A stretch of 64,000 nucleotides of DNA from Vitellaria paradoxa (GCA_019916065.1 CM034236.1:19646805-19710804), one strand, 5' to 3'; shown: positions 24,078 through 36,263, counted from the stretch's first letter. Notes: generated from the sequence alone by a model not told the origin. Numbers and translations are program-made.

Positions 24078-25873
24078 ATGAACATGGATTATTTGTCTTA
24101 TAATTCTAGTTCACCAAATACCACCCACCCACTCATTGGTTATTTAGGTAATATTTATGGAATTAATATTTCTCTAAAAACTTTTTCTATGCTACCTAAA
24201 TTTTATGGACTAGAATATGAGGACCCTAGAGTTCATTTAGGGGCTGTTTGGTTGGTCAACTTTGGCCAAAAAGTACAACAAAAATAGAAAGATGTGACAT
24301 AAAGGTGATAGGTGTTAAAATTTAATTGGAAGAAAGTACAAAAAGTAGTTAAGGTTTGGTGACTTTTGGTTTTTTTTTTTGTTGGCCAAATAGCCTCTTA
24401 GAAAAATTTGAGTCAATTTGTATCTATTACACAAACGGTGACATAGATGACACTTTTAGGTATAATTTTTTTCGTTATCATTATGCGAAGTGGCCGACAA
24501 GTAGTGTTGTGCCGCTAATTGGGACGTTAATACTTGGGAAGAGCTACAAAATGAATTTATTACGACCTTTCTCCCTATTTTTCAAAACTTTAGCCTACGA
24601 TTTGAAATTGAAAATTTTTCTCAAAATTGCGGCGAAGAAATTTATCAATGTTGGGAGAGGTTTAAAAATATATTAAACTATTATCCAGATTATAATCTTG
24701 AGTTATGGTTCATCATTAAAAATTTCTACAATTGTTTATTTTTAGAGATGCACCACACTCTTGAGGAGTTATCTGGGGGTAAGTTTCTTGACTTTACTCC
24801 AGAATTGGCATGGGATTTTTTTGAGTCACTCTATGAGCAAACTCAACATAGGGACGAAGTTAGCTTAAAAGTAGATTCTAGTGCACATGAGACTTTCACA
24901 TATATTGACTCTACATTAGATGAACATTATTTGAGTCCACAGTATGTCCTTATATCCGTCTACTCACTGAAACTGAAATTGCTGAATCTAGGGCCTTTTT
25001 GTTACTTGCACAAAAAAATCCTAATTCAAAAATGTTAGACTTTGAGTGGAGTGACGATTCCAACGATGGTTGGGATAGTGAAGGGAATGAGCCCTTTGAC
25101 TCATTCCCACCAGACTCCAATATGCACGAGACTTCATCTATTGAGAGTCTAGCGGACATGCCAACCAACACCACCATGGAGCTTGAAGCTTATCCCACCT
25201 TGACAACTCAATTGACCTTGGAGAGTCCTAATATTCATTTTGAAAACTCTAATGCCATAGGGTTAGGGGAGCACACTATTGAGCCAATCAGTTTAGTTTC
25301 ATCATGTTCTACCACACCACTCACTAAGACCACTTTTGATATATCTTTTCCTACTAGGGCTAGTACACTTGATGACTTACCTATTGAGACCCCTATATTT
25401 GAGTGGAAGTATGATTCTAATTATGGTTAGGTTCCTACTTCAATTCCACAGGACTCTCATGAGAGTGAATTTTCTTTATCATCCTTTGAGAGTTCAATAG
25501 ACAGGCTTGAGAGTGAGAGTGGTGCACACCTCTCCTCTTTTGCCATCACCCCAACTGAGAATCTTATTGAAGGAAATGAACATGTTTTAACCAAAACTAA
25601 CCACACATATAGGGAAATGGTTGAAACAAAAGAGGTAATTTGCATTGACTTTTTAGGTGTCGAGGTGATATTAGAAAACACACAACCACATTCCATGTTC
25701 ACATACATGACTTTGGGCCATATTTGGGATTTAAGGATCTCTACAAGGACATACACTATCCAGTGTTCTCTACACTAGAAGCCCACTCATTCTGGGTACC
25801 TCCTAGACCCAAGGAGAATATTTTGTTTCTAAAACCGTTTGGTGAGGCTTGGGAAAGATTAGGAGTTGGATGA
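24078..25873 (+). pseudogene. Second gag, interrupted by a MITE and by frameshifts
   Basis: The start MNMD with SSPNTTHPLIGYLGNIYG parallels the intact gag at 2040. After VHL (24239) a 158-bp MITE interrupts the frame; homology resumes directly behind it with EKFESICIYYTNGD. Further stops or shifts occur in the central part: near 24520 (WPTSSVV region), before LEELSGGKFLDFTPELAWDF (about 24757) and around 25430. The end, NILFLKPFGEAWERLGVG, is nearly the same as in the first copy. Not functional as it stands. Confidence 0.8.
24240..24397. mobile_element. 158-bp Harbinger/Tourist-type MITE inside gag
   Basis: Flanked by TTA on both sides (24237-24239 and 24398-24400). Ends are GGGGCTGTTTGGTTGG and, on the other side, TTGGCCAAATAGCCTC, an imperfect inverted repeat of 12-16 bases. 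TTA duplication and GGGxxTGTTTGG ends are typical of PIF/Harbinger MITEs. The surrounding codons join in frame across one TTA copy. Confidence 0.85.
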
Positions 25874-27959
25874 TATATTTTTGCATTAAACTTTGTATAT
25901 TAGTAGATTAGATTTTATTTATTTTTGTTTTCTTTCTACCGAGATTAAATGTTATTTTTCTTTTAGTTTACTTTTATTTGTTTATCTAACATTTTCTCTC
26001 GTAGAAGTTTTATTTTTTCTTTTAGCAAAATTTAATTCAAAGGAATAAAGTGCTCAAGTTCTCTTATTTTGTTCAAATAAGGAAGTTCTTGAGGCAATAT
26101 CCTTCCTCTCCCTTTTATTTAGTTTTGCACTTCTAATGGGTACTTTGCATATATAATTGTTGATGTTGGGAGTGCTGTAGAATCTAAGTTGGGGGGATGT
26201 ATTTGGTGATGCTTTAAATGGCTTAAATAATGGGTGCATGTTTGGTTTATTTTGTGCTTTGTTTTTCTTTATGCCTTTTGTGGTTATTGTTTCATGCTCA
26301 TCATTATGCTCACTATTGCACATTACGGACCCACAGACGCTTCATAGTTTTCACATTGAGGACAATGTGAATTCTAAGTTGGGGGGTGGACATAGAAATG
26401 CGTGAGTAACATGAGCATAGCAAATTAAATCTAAATTAATAAAATATTGATTAGTAAAAGAATTAATGAATTAATTTCAGTTTTAGTAAAAGGGTGGATT
26501 TCAAAATGAGCATAAGTTTGTTTTTTTTTTCTAAGATATAGAAATTCACTAGTTAAATTGTGAGAATGAAAATGTGTTAAAGAGTAGAGTTTATGATAAT
26601 TGATTGCCTAAGTATGCCAAAACATAGGTAGGAATTCAAAAAAAATGCCCTACATATTGTGAATTTTAGAGCCTTATTCTTCTTTAAAGAGAGATCACAT
26701 AAACTCTGAAAATTTCTTTTCATTTGTTAGCCTCATTACATCAAATTGTTTTGGTATACAATGCACAAGATGTTTTGTTTGATCTTCACATTTAAATTGA
26801 TGCTCTGAAAAAGATGTTATTAGCCTTTAGAGTGATATTAGGCCATCTTTGAAAAATTTTGAAGCCATACCTTTTTCTTTGATAACATTACCTTGGAGCC
26901 TAGTTGAAGCCTTAGAAAAAATATATATAGGTGATATATATTCTTGCATAGCTACAATTATGAACCCTAAACTTTAGATTATAGGAAAACCAACCCTTGC
27001 ATGATAAAAGAGTTTTGTGCAATTTTCTACTGAAGGGTTTTGAAAAAGAATAAGAGGTATGTAAAGAGACGGAGAAAGTTTATTCCCTAAAAAAAAAAAA
27101 AAAAGGAATCGATAATACGTAAAGCTTCATGATTTGGTTCTAAAGTTGATTCCCTATTCAAAAAAAAAAAAAAAAGGGGGGGGGAAATGGAGTTTGAATC
27201 TTATTGCACAAATCCTTAAAACATGCACTTTGATTTTCCTATCCGTTCTTGTTTAACCAACACCCCATGGCCAAGTTACAACCATTTAAAGAGTTAATGG
27301 ACTTTAGGTGAAAGACATTTTTGAAAGATCATTGATTTGGATTTTGTGATCTAATGAAATTTTCTTGAATTGTGTTGATACATTCTTCCATGACGCTGTT
27401 TTATATATTTACATATAATCTAGTTCGTCTTTATTCTATCAAGGTTCAATGCAAAAATTTGTTTAGTATTCCCGCATGAACCTATAAGTGAAACCTTAAC
27501 TCTGACTGAATTCATTTGCTGAGTGATCATCTTGGTGAGGATTGGAATTGAAGCCAATGTTTTTTTTTAGCATACTTGGTAATTGATTTGATTGAATAAT
27601 ACAAATTGATATATTTGATTTTAAACAATTGAAACTAGTTGGATTGATATGTCAAAGAGAGAAATTTATTCAATTTTTGAATGAAATCATTTACTTAATA
27701 CTGACTTTAATTCATTACATTCTTGTAACTAATTAATAATAATATAAATATTTTTACATATTTAGAATTTTGTGGGTAGATTCGCTGCAAACCCTCACGA
27801 GACCCAACTCGTCCACTAAGGGAAACTTAGGGGTTTAAAGGGCTTGCCTCATGTGCTAAGTGAGGTCGTGTTTCCAACGAAAAGAGAAATAGAATGATAG
27901 TTGCATTTATTTTAAATAATGTTATTGCTAGGGACTAGCAACTCTTAAGTTAGGGGGTG
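25874..27959 (+). mobile_element. 3' non-coding part of the second gag-only element
   Basis: About 2.1 kb without coding content. It holds the two family motifs (GTTGGGAGTGCTGTAGAATC at 26165 and ACATTGAGGACAATGT at 26353, each followed by AAGTTGGGGGG), poly-A runs near 27095 and 27160, and the polypurine tract AGTTAGGGGGTG just before the 3' LTR. Confidence 0.6.
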
Positions 27960-29549
27960 TGATTACACTAATAAAATGTAATTATTTAAATACAATTTAT
28001 CTTTATTTAATGTATTTTTATTCCTAATAATACAAATTTATCAATATTGAGAATTAATGTCTTTTTGGCTAACGTTGCAGGAATATTGCACAAGGAGTGG
28101 TCCCAATCACTCAAGGTGTGGTCCCGACCATTCAAAGGGTGGTCCGGTTGGTCCGGACCATCTTCTCAATGGTCCCAACCACTTAAGGGATGGTCCGGAC
28201 TATTCTTTCAAATCTCCAACGTATATATTTGGTAATAGCGAAATTTACTCCGGTCCAGACACCCCCGCTCCTGGTCTAAACCATTACCATACACAACCCC
28301 AAAATCAGAGTTTGTGATTTGCAGTTTTCGGGTAGAAAAGAAGGAAGGAATTATTCTAGTTTCGGCAACATTATGCTATTTTCCTTATAGAAAATTCGGA
28401 TTGTAATTTTTATTTATTAGAGAGATATTTTTTTAGAAGTGGCGGTCACTTTTTGTTTTTTTTAGGAGATAGAGGAGTTTTCGGTTCGGCAGTCTTCAAT
28501 TTTGAGTTGTTAGTTTTTGCAGTCTTCAATTTTTAGTTCCAGAAAATATTATTAGTTTTGTGTTTTTGAGAGTTTGGAGAAGAGTTTTGGAGATCAAAAG
28601 TTTGTTGAATACTTTATTTCAAGTTTCAATTAAATACCAGGTATTTTTATTTATTTACAGCATTTCTATTAGCTTGTATGAAGATATCAATGGTTTTTGT
28701 TATGAATATCATGTCTGGCTAAAGTTTATTTTCTTGATTCAATAACTTAATGAAGGGTGGAAACATATTTCTAAATTAATGTTTACATGGTTATGTTCGA
28801 GGTATGAAAACCTTTGAATATAGACCTTTAATTATTTTCAATTCAATTTATTTAGATCAAATATATTCGAACACAAAAATTCTTGATCATATTTTCTATA
28901 ATCACTGATAAGAGTTTTGGAACCTATAAAAATTCCTATTAAACATTTGAAATAAAGAAATTGAATTGGACTCACGGATATTTTAAAACGATTATTTTCT
29001 GATCTAGTAATCCTAAACATGAATACAAGATTGTGACCGTGGGATTTTATGAACGTTCACGAAGATACTTTCCGATTTATTATTTCCTTTACATGAAATA
29101 TAAATCGTAGTAAAAAAAATTACTTTTCCTATATTAATTTATGAAATATGCCTTCCACCCAGAATTAGTTATTGAATCGAGAACTTTTGTTCTGTTATTA
29201 ATATTTGCTATTTTTAGTTGCTATTATTTGTAATTAGATTCAATTATTATTCTGATTTATTAAAAATGCTTGTTGATTTTCTGTTTAATTTTTGAGATTT
29301 TATTTTGCTATTTTTTTATCATTTAGTAGTTAAAGTAGTTCTGGTTAATTTATTTAATTCAAGTTCTTAGCTTATAAAAAAAAATTGCCCAAATATAATT
29401 TAAATTTATTTATTTTTAACTTCAATAACTTAGAAAAATAGTCAATATTAGGTTCCCTGTGAATTTGACCTTGGACTCACCGAGTTTAAAGCTACACTGC
29501 ACGCCCTTGCACTTGGGAGTTATTTAGACGCACTATCCTGAAGCGGTCA
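27960..29549 (+). repeat. 3' LTR
   Basis: Same start and end as the 5' LTR. The GGTCC palindrome field (28098-28200) has one extra GGTCCGG unit (GGTCCGGTTGGTCCGGACC) compared with the 5' copy. Confidence 0.9.
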
Positions 29550-29672
29550 TGGAGCTATAAGCATAGAAAGAAATTCTTACGGAATGTTAGAGTTTTCTTT
29601 CGGGATGATCCCTACTTATTCAAGTGTTGCCCTGATCAAGTGATTAGACGTTGTATCCCTAAGTGGGAATTT
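29550..29672 (+). pseudogene. Gypsy pol fragment (between RNase H and integrase)
   Basis: The frame from 29550 reads WSYKHRKKFLRNV, then FFRDDPYLFKCCPDQVI and RRCIPKWEF. This is the segment with WDDPYLF...DQ.IRRC.P that precedes the integrase zinc finger in Athila-like Gypsy polyproteins. Only about 40 codons remain. It directly abuts the 3' LTR on its left and the start of tandem unit A on its right. Confidence 0.75.
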
Positions 29673-30309
29673 TCACTGATCTTTATGTTTGGGATCAGAA
29701 TAAACTTTTATATATTGGACTTAATTTTATTTTATAACTAAATTGTTTGAATTTATATATCATTTGAAATTCAATTCAAAACAATAAGATTTAGTAAAAA
29801 ATTATTTTTTTAAATTATTTAGGTAGATAAATTTATTCTCGTATATCATATTTGTTATATTTTCTTTTTTCTACTAGTATGGTAAAATTTGACATTTTTC
29901 TTAAATTAATTTAATTTAATTCTTAAATTTAAATAAGTATTCTAAATATAAAATTTTATTTATCAAATCAAATAAAATAAATTTTTTACTTTAAAATCAA
30001 ATTAATTTTAGCATAGGAATGTTTTTAAACAGTGTAAAAGTTTTTTTTTTTAATTTAGTAATCCAACCAGTTCAAATTTAGCCACTTTATGATTTTTATT
30101 TATTTATTTATTTTTTTTTTTGAGGGGGGGCCGGCAAAACAAATGTACGTCTGGACAGATACTATGGGGAAATTAAACTATACAAATTCCAAGAATAGGT
30201 CTAAACCGAATTAGAGCATTGATCATGATCTAGAGTGACGGACAATCAAAAGTTTCGCAAGTAGAATGGGTTAGATAATTGTACTACTGTCAACCTCCAA
30301 AGCTGTGTG

Positions 30310-30549
30310 GTTTAGAAAGTCAAAATCAGACACAATTTGATAGGTGGACCATGACCCATAAATATTTTAGGTAAGTAAAAGAAAGTCAAAATCAAAGACA
30401 ATTTGCTAGGTTGACCATGACTCATTAATATTTTAGGTTAGTAAAAAAACATGTGGATTGGACCAGTCCATTTTCCTTGTGCCTGAATTTCATAAAAGTT
30501 AATAATAATAAAAAAAAAAAGCTAGTTAACTATATTTTGTTATAAATAG
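30310..30549 (+). promoter_or_regulatory. Promoter of peptide gene A
   Basis: A TATA box, TATAAATAG, lies at 30541-30549, 47 bases before the ATG in all three copies. Upstream are W-box cores: AGTCAA (complement of TTGACT) at 30318 and 30384 and TTGACC at 30411. A segment of about 65-70 bp (GTCAAAATCAGA...TGACCCATAAATATTTTAGG) is tandemly doubled. W-boxes are WRKY factor sites and often mark defence- or stress-responsive genes, so such regulation is an inference. Confidence 0.6.
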
Positions 30550-30587
30550 CAACCTCTAATAATGTGTTTCCTCAAGTTAACATTAAA

Positions 30588-32763
30588 ATGGCGAAATTTG
30601 CTGCGGTTCTGAAAGTTCTCTTGATTGTTATCTTTCTCTTCACTTTTGAGGTGGCGGCAAGGGAATTTGTTCATACTTGGAGCCCTTTTATCCCTTGTAA
30701 GTTCTGATTTGATTATGATTCATTTTAAAGTTGATTGATATATGTATATATATGTAACCATGTAACTATGTATCTATATTTACGTAGAGAGGGATAAAAA
30801 TTAGATGGTGCAAAAATGTAGGTCAACAAACTTAATTATATAGTATTTCTGATACTGGGGATGGAGGGTATGCCATGTAGCTTTAATTTTTTGTTTTCAT
30901 TTGTTTTGTTTTTAGTATATTTTTCTTTTTATTGTTTGACAAAAAAAAAATTAATTAAATAAACAGGAAAGGGAAGAGAAAGAGAGGGAGAGAGGGAGAG
31001 AGAAGAAGAAGAACAAGGAGGAGGAATTCGGAAGCTAGTATATGCATGTAATTTTATAGATTTATATATAATGTATATTTTGGTTTCAAAGAATATATAA
31101 TATATATTTATGAAGCAGTTTATAAATTGTCACTTTGAGTGCGCAAAGTTCATTTTCATAGCACTTCATAATATTTTGTTAAAACTAGACTAATTTCATA
31201 AGGTGAGGGAACCAAGGTATTTTATTTATATGGGGTAAGATATTAGCGAATTGGATATATATGTGAAGGGGTAGTTAGTGTAATATATTAGAATTTTTTT
31301 GTAGAAAAAATATTAATATAAATATAAATAAGATAATTTAAAATTTTTTCTTCTCTTTTAAATTTCATTTTGAATAAAGTCTATCTTCTTGGTGCTGTAC
31401 CAAATTATTTGAGAATTTAGGTGCTCTTTTGAATTCCATTTTGAATAAAGCCTATCTTATTAGTTTGTTTGATTGAGGCTGTATCAAATAATTTGAGGAT
31501 CTAAAGCGAAAAAAACAATTTAAGCCTAAAAATTTGGGTCTTGTAATATAGATACTCTTAGGTATTATTTCTATAAATTAAGACAAATTCTACAAATATT
31601 TGAGATTAAAATGAGCATTGAAGTTAATAAATAATAAAATTAAAATAATTAAATGTATCTATATAAATTAAGACAAATTCTATAAATATTTGAGATTAAA
31701 ATGAGCAAGTTAAGAAAAAAATAAAATTAAAATAATTAAATATATCTATATATATTTTTTAAATTTGAGGCTTGGTTATGAGGTTTTATTTCTATAAATT
31801 AAGACAATTTTCATAAAAATATTTAAAATTAAGATGAGGATTGAAGTTGAGAAAATAATAAAATTAAAATAATTAAATATATATATGCACTAAATTTGGG
31901 GCCTTCTTATTGGATGAGGTATTATTTTTATAAATTAAGATAAGTTTCAAAACTATTAAAACAAATATTGAGAATAAATGAAGAAAAAATTTAAAATAAT
32001 TAAATATATATATATATATTTAAATTTGAAACCTTCCTATTAGACTTAGCCTTAGGTATTTGTCTAAATTGTCAAATGATTGAATCAACCTTGGCTGCTA
32101 CTGTCACAGTTTACAACTTTTATATACACATATATATATAAGTTTTAATAAGGAATAATTTTTTTTTATCTTCTATACTTAAGGTAAGAATCACTTACAC
32201 CCTTTAAATTTTAAAAAGTAATATCAGTATCTCTTGTACTTACTCTTCAATAACCTATCTTTGAGCAGAAGTGTAGGTAATATAAAGTAAACGAGTATAA
32301 ACGTAATTTTTAAATTTATTTAAAGTTAAAACAATGTTTAACGGATTTTTTAATATTTTTATTTTGATTAAAAGTACAAAAGATATAAAGATAAGTTTTT
32401 AAAATTTAAAAACTTATGTACAAAAGATAAAAAAGCAATTACCCATTTTAATAACATATATATATACATATATATATGTCCAAATCCAAGGAGAGGGAAA
32501 AATACACCCGATCAGATAATTAGTTTAAAGAAAATACAGAATCGAAGGCAGTGCCTATTATTAGAGTAGGTTCTAGCCTAGTGAATTCTTTTTATTTTAT
32601 CAATGTCATTGTTATTCTTTTAGTTTTTATTTTCGGATATCACCAACCTCTTACGTGAAATAATTAACATTGTATTTATTTTGGTTTCTTCATTTCATCA
32701 TCAGACAAGAACAGTACGCAGCTGGTCAACCGTCCAGATAACCCATGGTCCCACAATCCCTGA
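30588..32763 (+). CDS. Small secreted peptide precursor, copy A (two exons)
   Basis: Exon 1 is 30588-30696 and exon 2 is 32705-32763, joined by a 2008-bp GT-AG phase-1 intron (GTAAGT donor, TCATCAG acceptor). The predicted protein has 55 aa. Residues 1-24 (MAKFAAVLKV... ending FEVAA) look like a signal peptide with an uninterrupted hydrophobic core and an A-A cleavage site before R25. The rest is REFVHTWSPFIPYKNS, then TQLVNRPDNPWSHNP. The start has plant context (AAAATGGCG) 47 nt after TATAAATAG. There are no cysteines, so it is not a defensin-type peptide. The Pro-rich C-terminus ending HNP recalls processed plant peptide hormones (CLE, IDA and RGF types often end HN or HH) but fits none of their consensus motifs. 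I do not recognise the family. Exon structure and frame are preserved in copies B and C. If the intron were retained, translation would stop after 39 codons. An AATAAA at 32988 may serve polyadenylation. Confidence 0.7.
30967..31035 (+). other. Purine-rich (GA) tract in the intron after a candidate acceptor
   Basis: After AAATAAACAG comes about 70 bp of almost pure purine (GAAAGGGAAGAGAAAGAG and onward), conserved in intron copies B (43061) and C (54762). Purine tracts can act as splicing enhancers. If used as an exon after exon 1, the joined codon would be TGA, a stop. The rest of the intron (to 32704) is AT-rich with no other feature seen. Confidence 0.35.
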
Positions 32764-33450
32764 TATCCATATCGTCAAAATTTGTGAACATTGGAATCCC
32801 ATCAGAGCCCTTTGAATCTGCTATTTGATACTGTAGTTTGCCATTTCATGTTGTACCGCTAAGCTCGGAAATGGTTATAAATTCCCCAAAAAAGTGATTT
32901 CATCTTGTATTTGGAAAAAAATAAAAATAAAAAGAAGAGATAGAGTTGAATTTTAGGTACATTGTATTTAGAGAAGTATATATTTTAAATAAATTCTTAC
33001 GAAATGATTCTAAGATAAGTTCGTGTGTTCCATAGTTAGAGTGTTTGCTATTATTAGTATCTTTTTCTTTTACACATTGTTTGGAATGGTGGATTTGATT
33101 TCATTTGATGAAAATTCTTTTCAATTTTTATGTTTAATGTTAAAATAAAATTTTATGAGTTTGATTTGATTTGATTTCATAATTTAAATTTTAAATTTTA
33201 TATATCATTTGAAATTTTAACTCAAAAGTAATAAAATTTGATGAGAATTCTTTTTTCCCTTAAACCATCTAAGTAAATGAGCAAATTTACTCTCATATAT
33301 CATATTTACCATATTTTTTATTTTCTATTAATATAGTTAAGTTTGATATTTCTTTCAAATGAGTTCAATTTAATTTTTAAATTCAAACATGTGTTTAAAT
33401 TTTATTTATCAAATTAATTCTAAAATAAAAATATTTTCCAAAGAGTATTA
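32764..33450 (+). other. 3' flank of gene A
   Basis: Bases up to about 32993 are the likely 3' untranslated region: ATATCCATATCGTCAAAA and AAGCTCGGAAATGGTTATAA are shared with copies B and C. AATAAA is at 32988-32993. Beyond that it is AT-rich without features. Confidence 0.45.
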
Positions 33451-33932
33451 GGATGAGTTTGGAGTGATAAAAACTGAGATAAAATGTGGTTTAAGAAAAT
33501 TTTTTGCGTTTGGTGCACACATTTCAAACCGCATTTTTTGGAGATGAATAGTAAGATTCATAGACGGATTCAAAATTTTTGACAATCATGACTTCTTTGC
33601 GTTGTAATCTATCCAAACAGATTGTAGAAACTGTTTGAACAAAAGTTAGCCACGCGTATCTATCAGAACGGTTTCTAAAATCCGTTTGAACGATTTTTAG
33701 GATCCCACAAAAAATAGTTAAAGTGGGTGTCACTTCGTAGTTTGAGAGTTCATGGTAAGAATGGTAAAAAAATTTTTGTTATTTGATTAACCGAATTTTA
33801 GTTATCGACTTTGTTTTAAAGATATTGATTTTTTTTTTTAAATTTTGAAAAGACGGGAATATGAAAAAATATATAGAAATTTTTAAAAATTTTCAAAAAT
33901 TTTCACCAAAAATTAGTGCATCAAACGTAACC
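33451..33932. mobile_element. 482-bp MITE private to unit A, TTA duplication
   Basis: TTA copies lie at 33448-33450 and 33933-33935. Unit B at the same place reads GTGTTAAGAATATTATT without the insert. Ends are GGATGAGTTTGGAGTGATAA and TCAAACGTAACC, matching as imperfect inverted repeats (GG.T..GTTTG). TTA and the GTTTG-type ends point to PIF/Harbinger. The inside contains short ORFs only. Confidence 0.75.
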
Positions 33933-33935
33933 TTA

Positions 33936-35699
33936 AGAATATTATTAGTCCCATGGAATTTGGTGTTTATATAACTTCAAAATGTATTTTATTATATAAA
34001 TTTTGTCCAGATAATACACGCCCGCCCATAATCACCTGAACGTCATGTAATAAACAAAAATAAATAAAGATGTACTAATGAAGTTCGCAAACACAACTTA
34101 TTACTTTCACAAGAAATGTAGACCAAAAAAAAAAAAATAAAATAAAATAAAAAATAAAAATAAATAAAATAAAATAAAAAAATAGAATCGATAAGCCTTC
34201 CTAGCAACCAGCAAAAGGGTGTTATTTAACTTGAAATATCTTATATGATTTTCTAGCATTGACTGTCTTCTCAGGTTATATTTTGACTACATCTCAACAA
34301 TGGAATCTAATGTTTGAAAATAAAAAATAATAAAATAAATCTATTTTTTTAAATTAAAATATTTCAAATTATTCTCCTCGCACACTTTATTTTTTTTTTA
34401 TTTTTATAGCTCTCAACAACATTTTGAAAATTTTATATAATCTAAATAGGTAAAATAGATATCTCATATTATTCTCACATGTGACCAAACTATTTTCTAT
34501 TTAACATTGATAGCAATCAACAGAGGAATTTAATTATGACAAATATTTCAAAATAAGAAAAATGAGTGTAAATTTAAATGTTGAGAGTAGTTACCAATAA
34601 TTAACCAAATATTGGGGGATGTAAATGTACTTACACTATTTTAAAAAATAAATTTGATTTTTATTCCTCTAAACTTTACTTAATACACCTTTAGGCTAGG
34701 ATTTGTTTTATTTTCTCTTAGTTTTGTAACCATTAAGAACTTGACACTTAAGGTTTTCATTAGCTGCTTAGAGATTTTTTTTGGGCACTTTCACCCTTAC
34801 TGTACATAAATTATCGTGATAAAAAAGTCATAGCAAGAGACATTGTAACTAACAATAGGTTCAGATCCTTAATTATTGCCCAAAAAAAAAAAGTCTTGAA
34901 ATAATAATTTTGATAAAATTAAGGAGGCTAAAATAAAATTTATCCTAATTTAAAGTACTATAATATAGAATAAAAAAAATAACCAGCTATGCCTCTTGCT
35001 ATAAAATATAATAAAATTAGCAATTGCCTGTATTTGAAGGCACAGAAATATAATTTGGCATATAAATATTTCAAATTTAAATTTATAAAACAAACTTACA
35101 TAAAAAATGTAAAAATAACCTATAAAATAAAAATCATTAATCGAAAGAGATTAAAGTATAAAATTTTATTGTTTATTACAAAAATTATCACATTTTTTAA
35201 AATATTAATTTAAAATCATTTGTATAAAAAATATTCAAAAAATAGAGGAAGAGTGAGAGAAAAAAGAAAAATAATTCTATCCATTTAACAAATTTAACAG
35301 CTGAAAATATATCAAATTTAAAATTTTAAACTTTCTTTTTATATAAATGACACATGATGTAAAGTCATGTATTTAAAATATAATAAATGTATGTATAATT
35401 TTACAAAATATGACATATATATTTAAAGGATGTATGAATTTCAAACATACACATATATATAATATATGTATGTATTTTAAATTCAAATGATATGTTTTAC
35501 TATATAGATTTATAATAAATAATGACATGGTAAACTTTTAGTAATGACTAGAATAAATATCAAATCAAAAGATACGTTTTATTATATAAATATATAATAA
35601 GTGATGATATGATAAATTTAGTAATAATTGGAACAAATATCAAATCACAGTGTGTGTTTTGCTACGTAGATAAACAATAAAAGTCTAAAAGAGCTATGC
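33936..35699. other. AT-rich part of unit A
   Basis: Aligns with 48102-49555 in B and, in part, 58155-59167 in C. Contains an (AAAAT)n run near 34130-34185. ORFs here are short, lysine/isoleucine-rich and not conserved between copies, so I call no gene. Confidence 0.5.
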
Positions 35700-36263
35700 C
35701 TCGTGGTTCGACCTATCTATCATACACGATCCTATTGAACCTCATGGTGAGTAGCAAGTTCGCATTTCTGAGCCTCGCAAAACTGGTGTGAATCCTAATG
35801 TTGATGTTGCTATACTGATTCCGGAAAATGATTTGGAAACTTCTAAAGTTAAGATTGAAGTGGGAAATTTGCGGATGGTGGTTTTGGGTTTGGAGGAAAA
35901 GGATGGAGAAGAGGTTTTGGATGCCATGACAGATCATGTTACTGTATGTCGTAAGGATTATGATCAGGAAGCTCCGACTAATTCAGAGAATGTGGTGAAG
36001 GAGGTCAATGTTGCGGAGGTTTCATCTTCTTCACAATCTGATTCTCAGTTTGTAGCTGTTATTAGTCCATTTGCTTCTTGTCATGAAGATGGGGATTTGG
36101 TGTTGAAAAAAGATCTTAAAATGGCTAAGTTGCAGAAGCAAAGGCAGGTTAATTCCTTGGGTCAATTTGATGAAATAAGGAACAAGATGTCTCAGAAAAA
36201 GTAGAAGCAGAAGAAACAAAAAGAGGAGGGAGCAAACCCGGTTTCTTCAAACTCAAATTAATG
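35700..36263 (+). pseudogene. Unrecognised coding fragment at the end of unit A
   Basis: One frame stays open from the ATG at 35788 to a stop at 36202-36204 (138 codons): acidic and serine-rich, with NPNVDVAILIPENDLETSKV, a SSSSQSDSQF stretch and a lysine-rich end (NKMSQKK). A further KQKKQKEEGANP follows the stop. It ends abruptly where the 36264 segment joins. The homologue in unit B (49560-50126) has a frameshift and stops. Codon use is less AT-skewed than the surroundings, suggesting a gene or LINE fragment captured by duplication. No domain is recognised. Confidence 0.45.

Larger units (their letters stand above)
21777..29549 (+). mobile_element. Gag-only LTR retrotransposon with both LTRs
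   Basis: Two LTRs (21777-23361 and 27960-29549), a tRNA-Asp primer site, one broken gag and a long non-coding 3' part. No protease, reverse transcriptase or integrase is seen in about 4.6 kb of internal sequence. Its gag is related to that at 2040-3575, so the two elements belong to one non-autonomous family with different LTRs. Flanks differ (TTTAC on the left, TGGAG on the right), so there is no target duplication. The left neighbour is CACTA 3' sequence and the right neighbour is a Gypsy pol scrap, which suggests recombination after insertion. Confidence 0.85.
29673..36263 (+). repeat. Tandem unit A (first of three segmental duplicates)
   Basis: From CACTGATCTTTATGTTTGGG onward the sequence aligns with 41325 onward (unit B) and 52838 onward (unit C): upstream AT-rich part, promoter, two-exon peptide gene, long 3' flank and a coding-like fragment at 35700-36263. 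About 100 bp present at the left edge of B and C, and the CACTA right end before it, are missing in A. Unit A has one promoter copy and a private 482-bp MITE. Confidence 0.85.

Noticed and set aside
34989..35213. Lysine/isoleucine-rich 74-codon ORF
   Set aside because: AT-rich chance ORF; the homologous region of unit B does not keep the frame.
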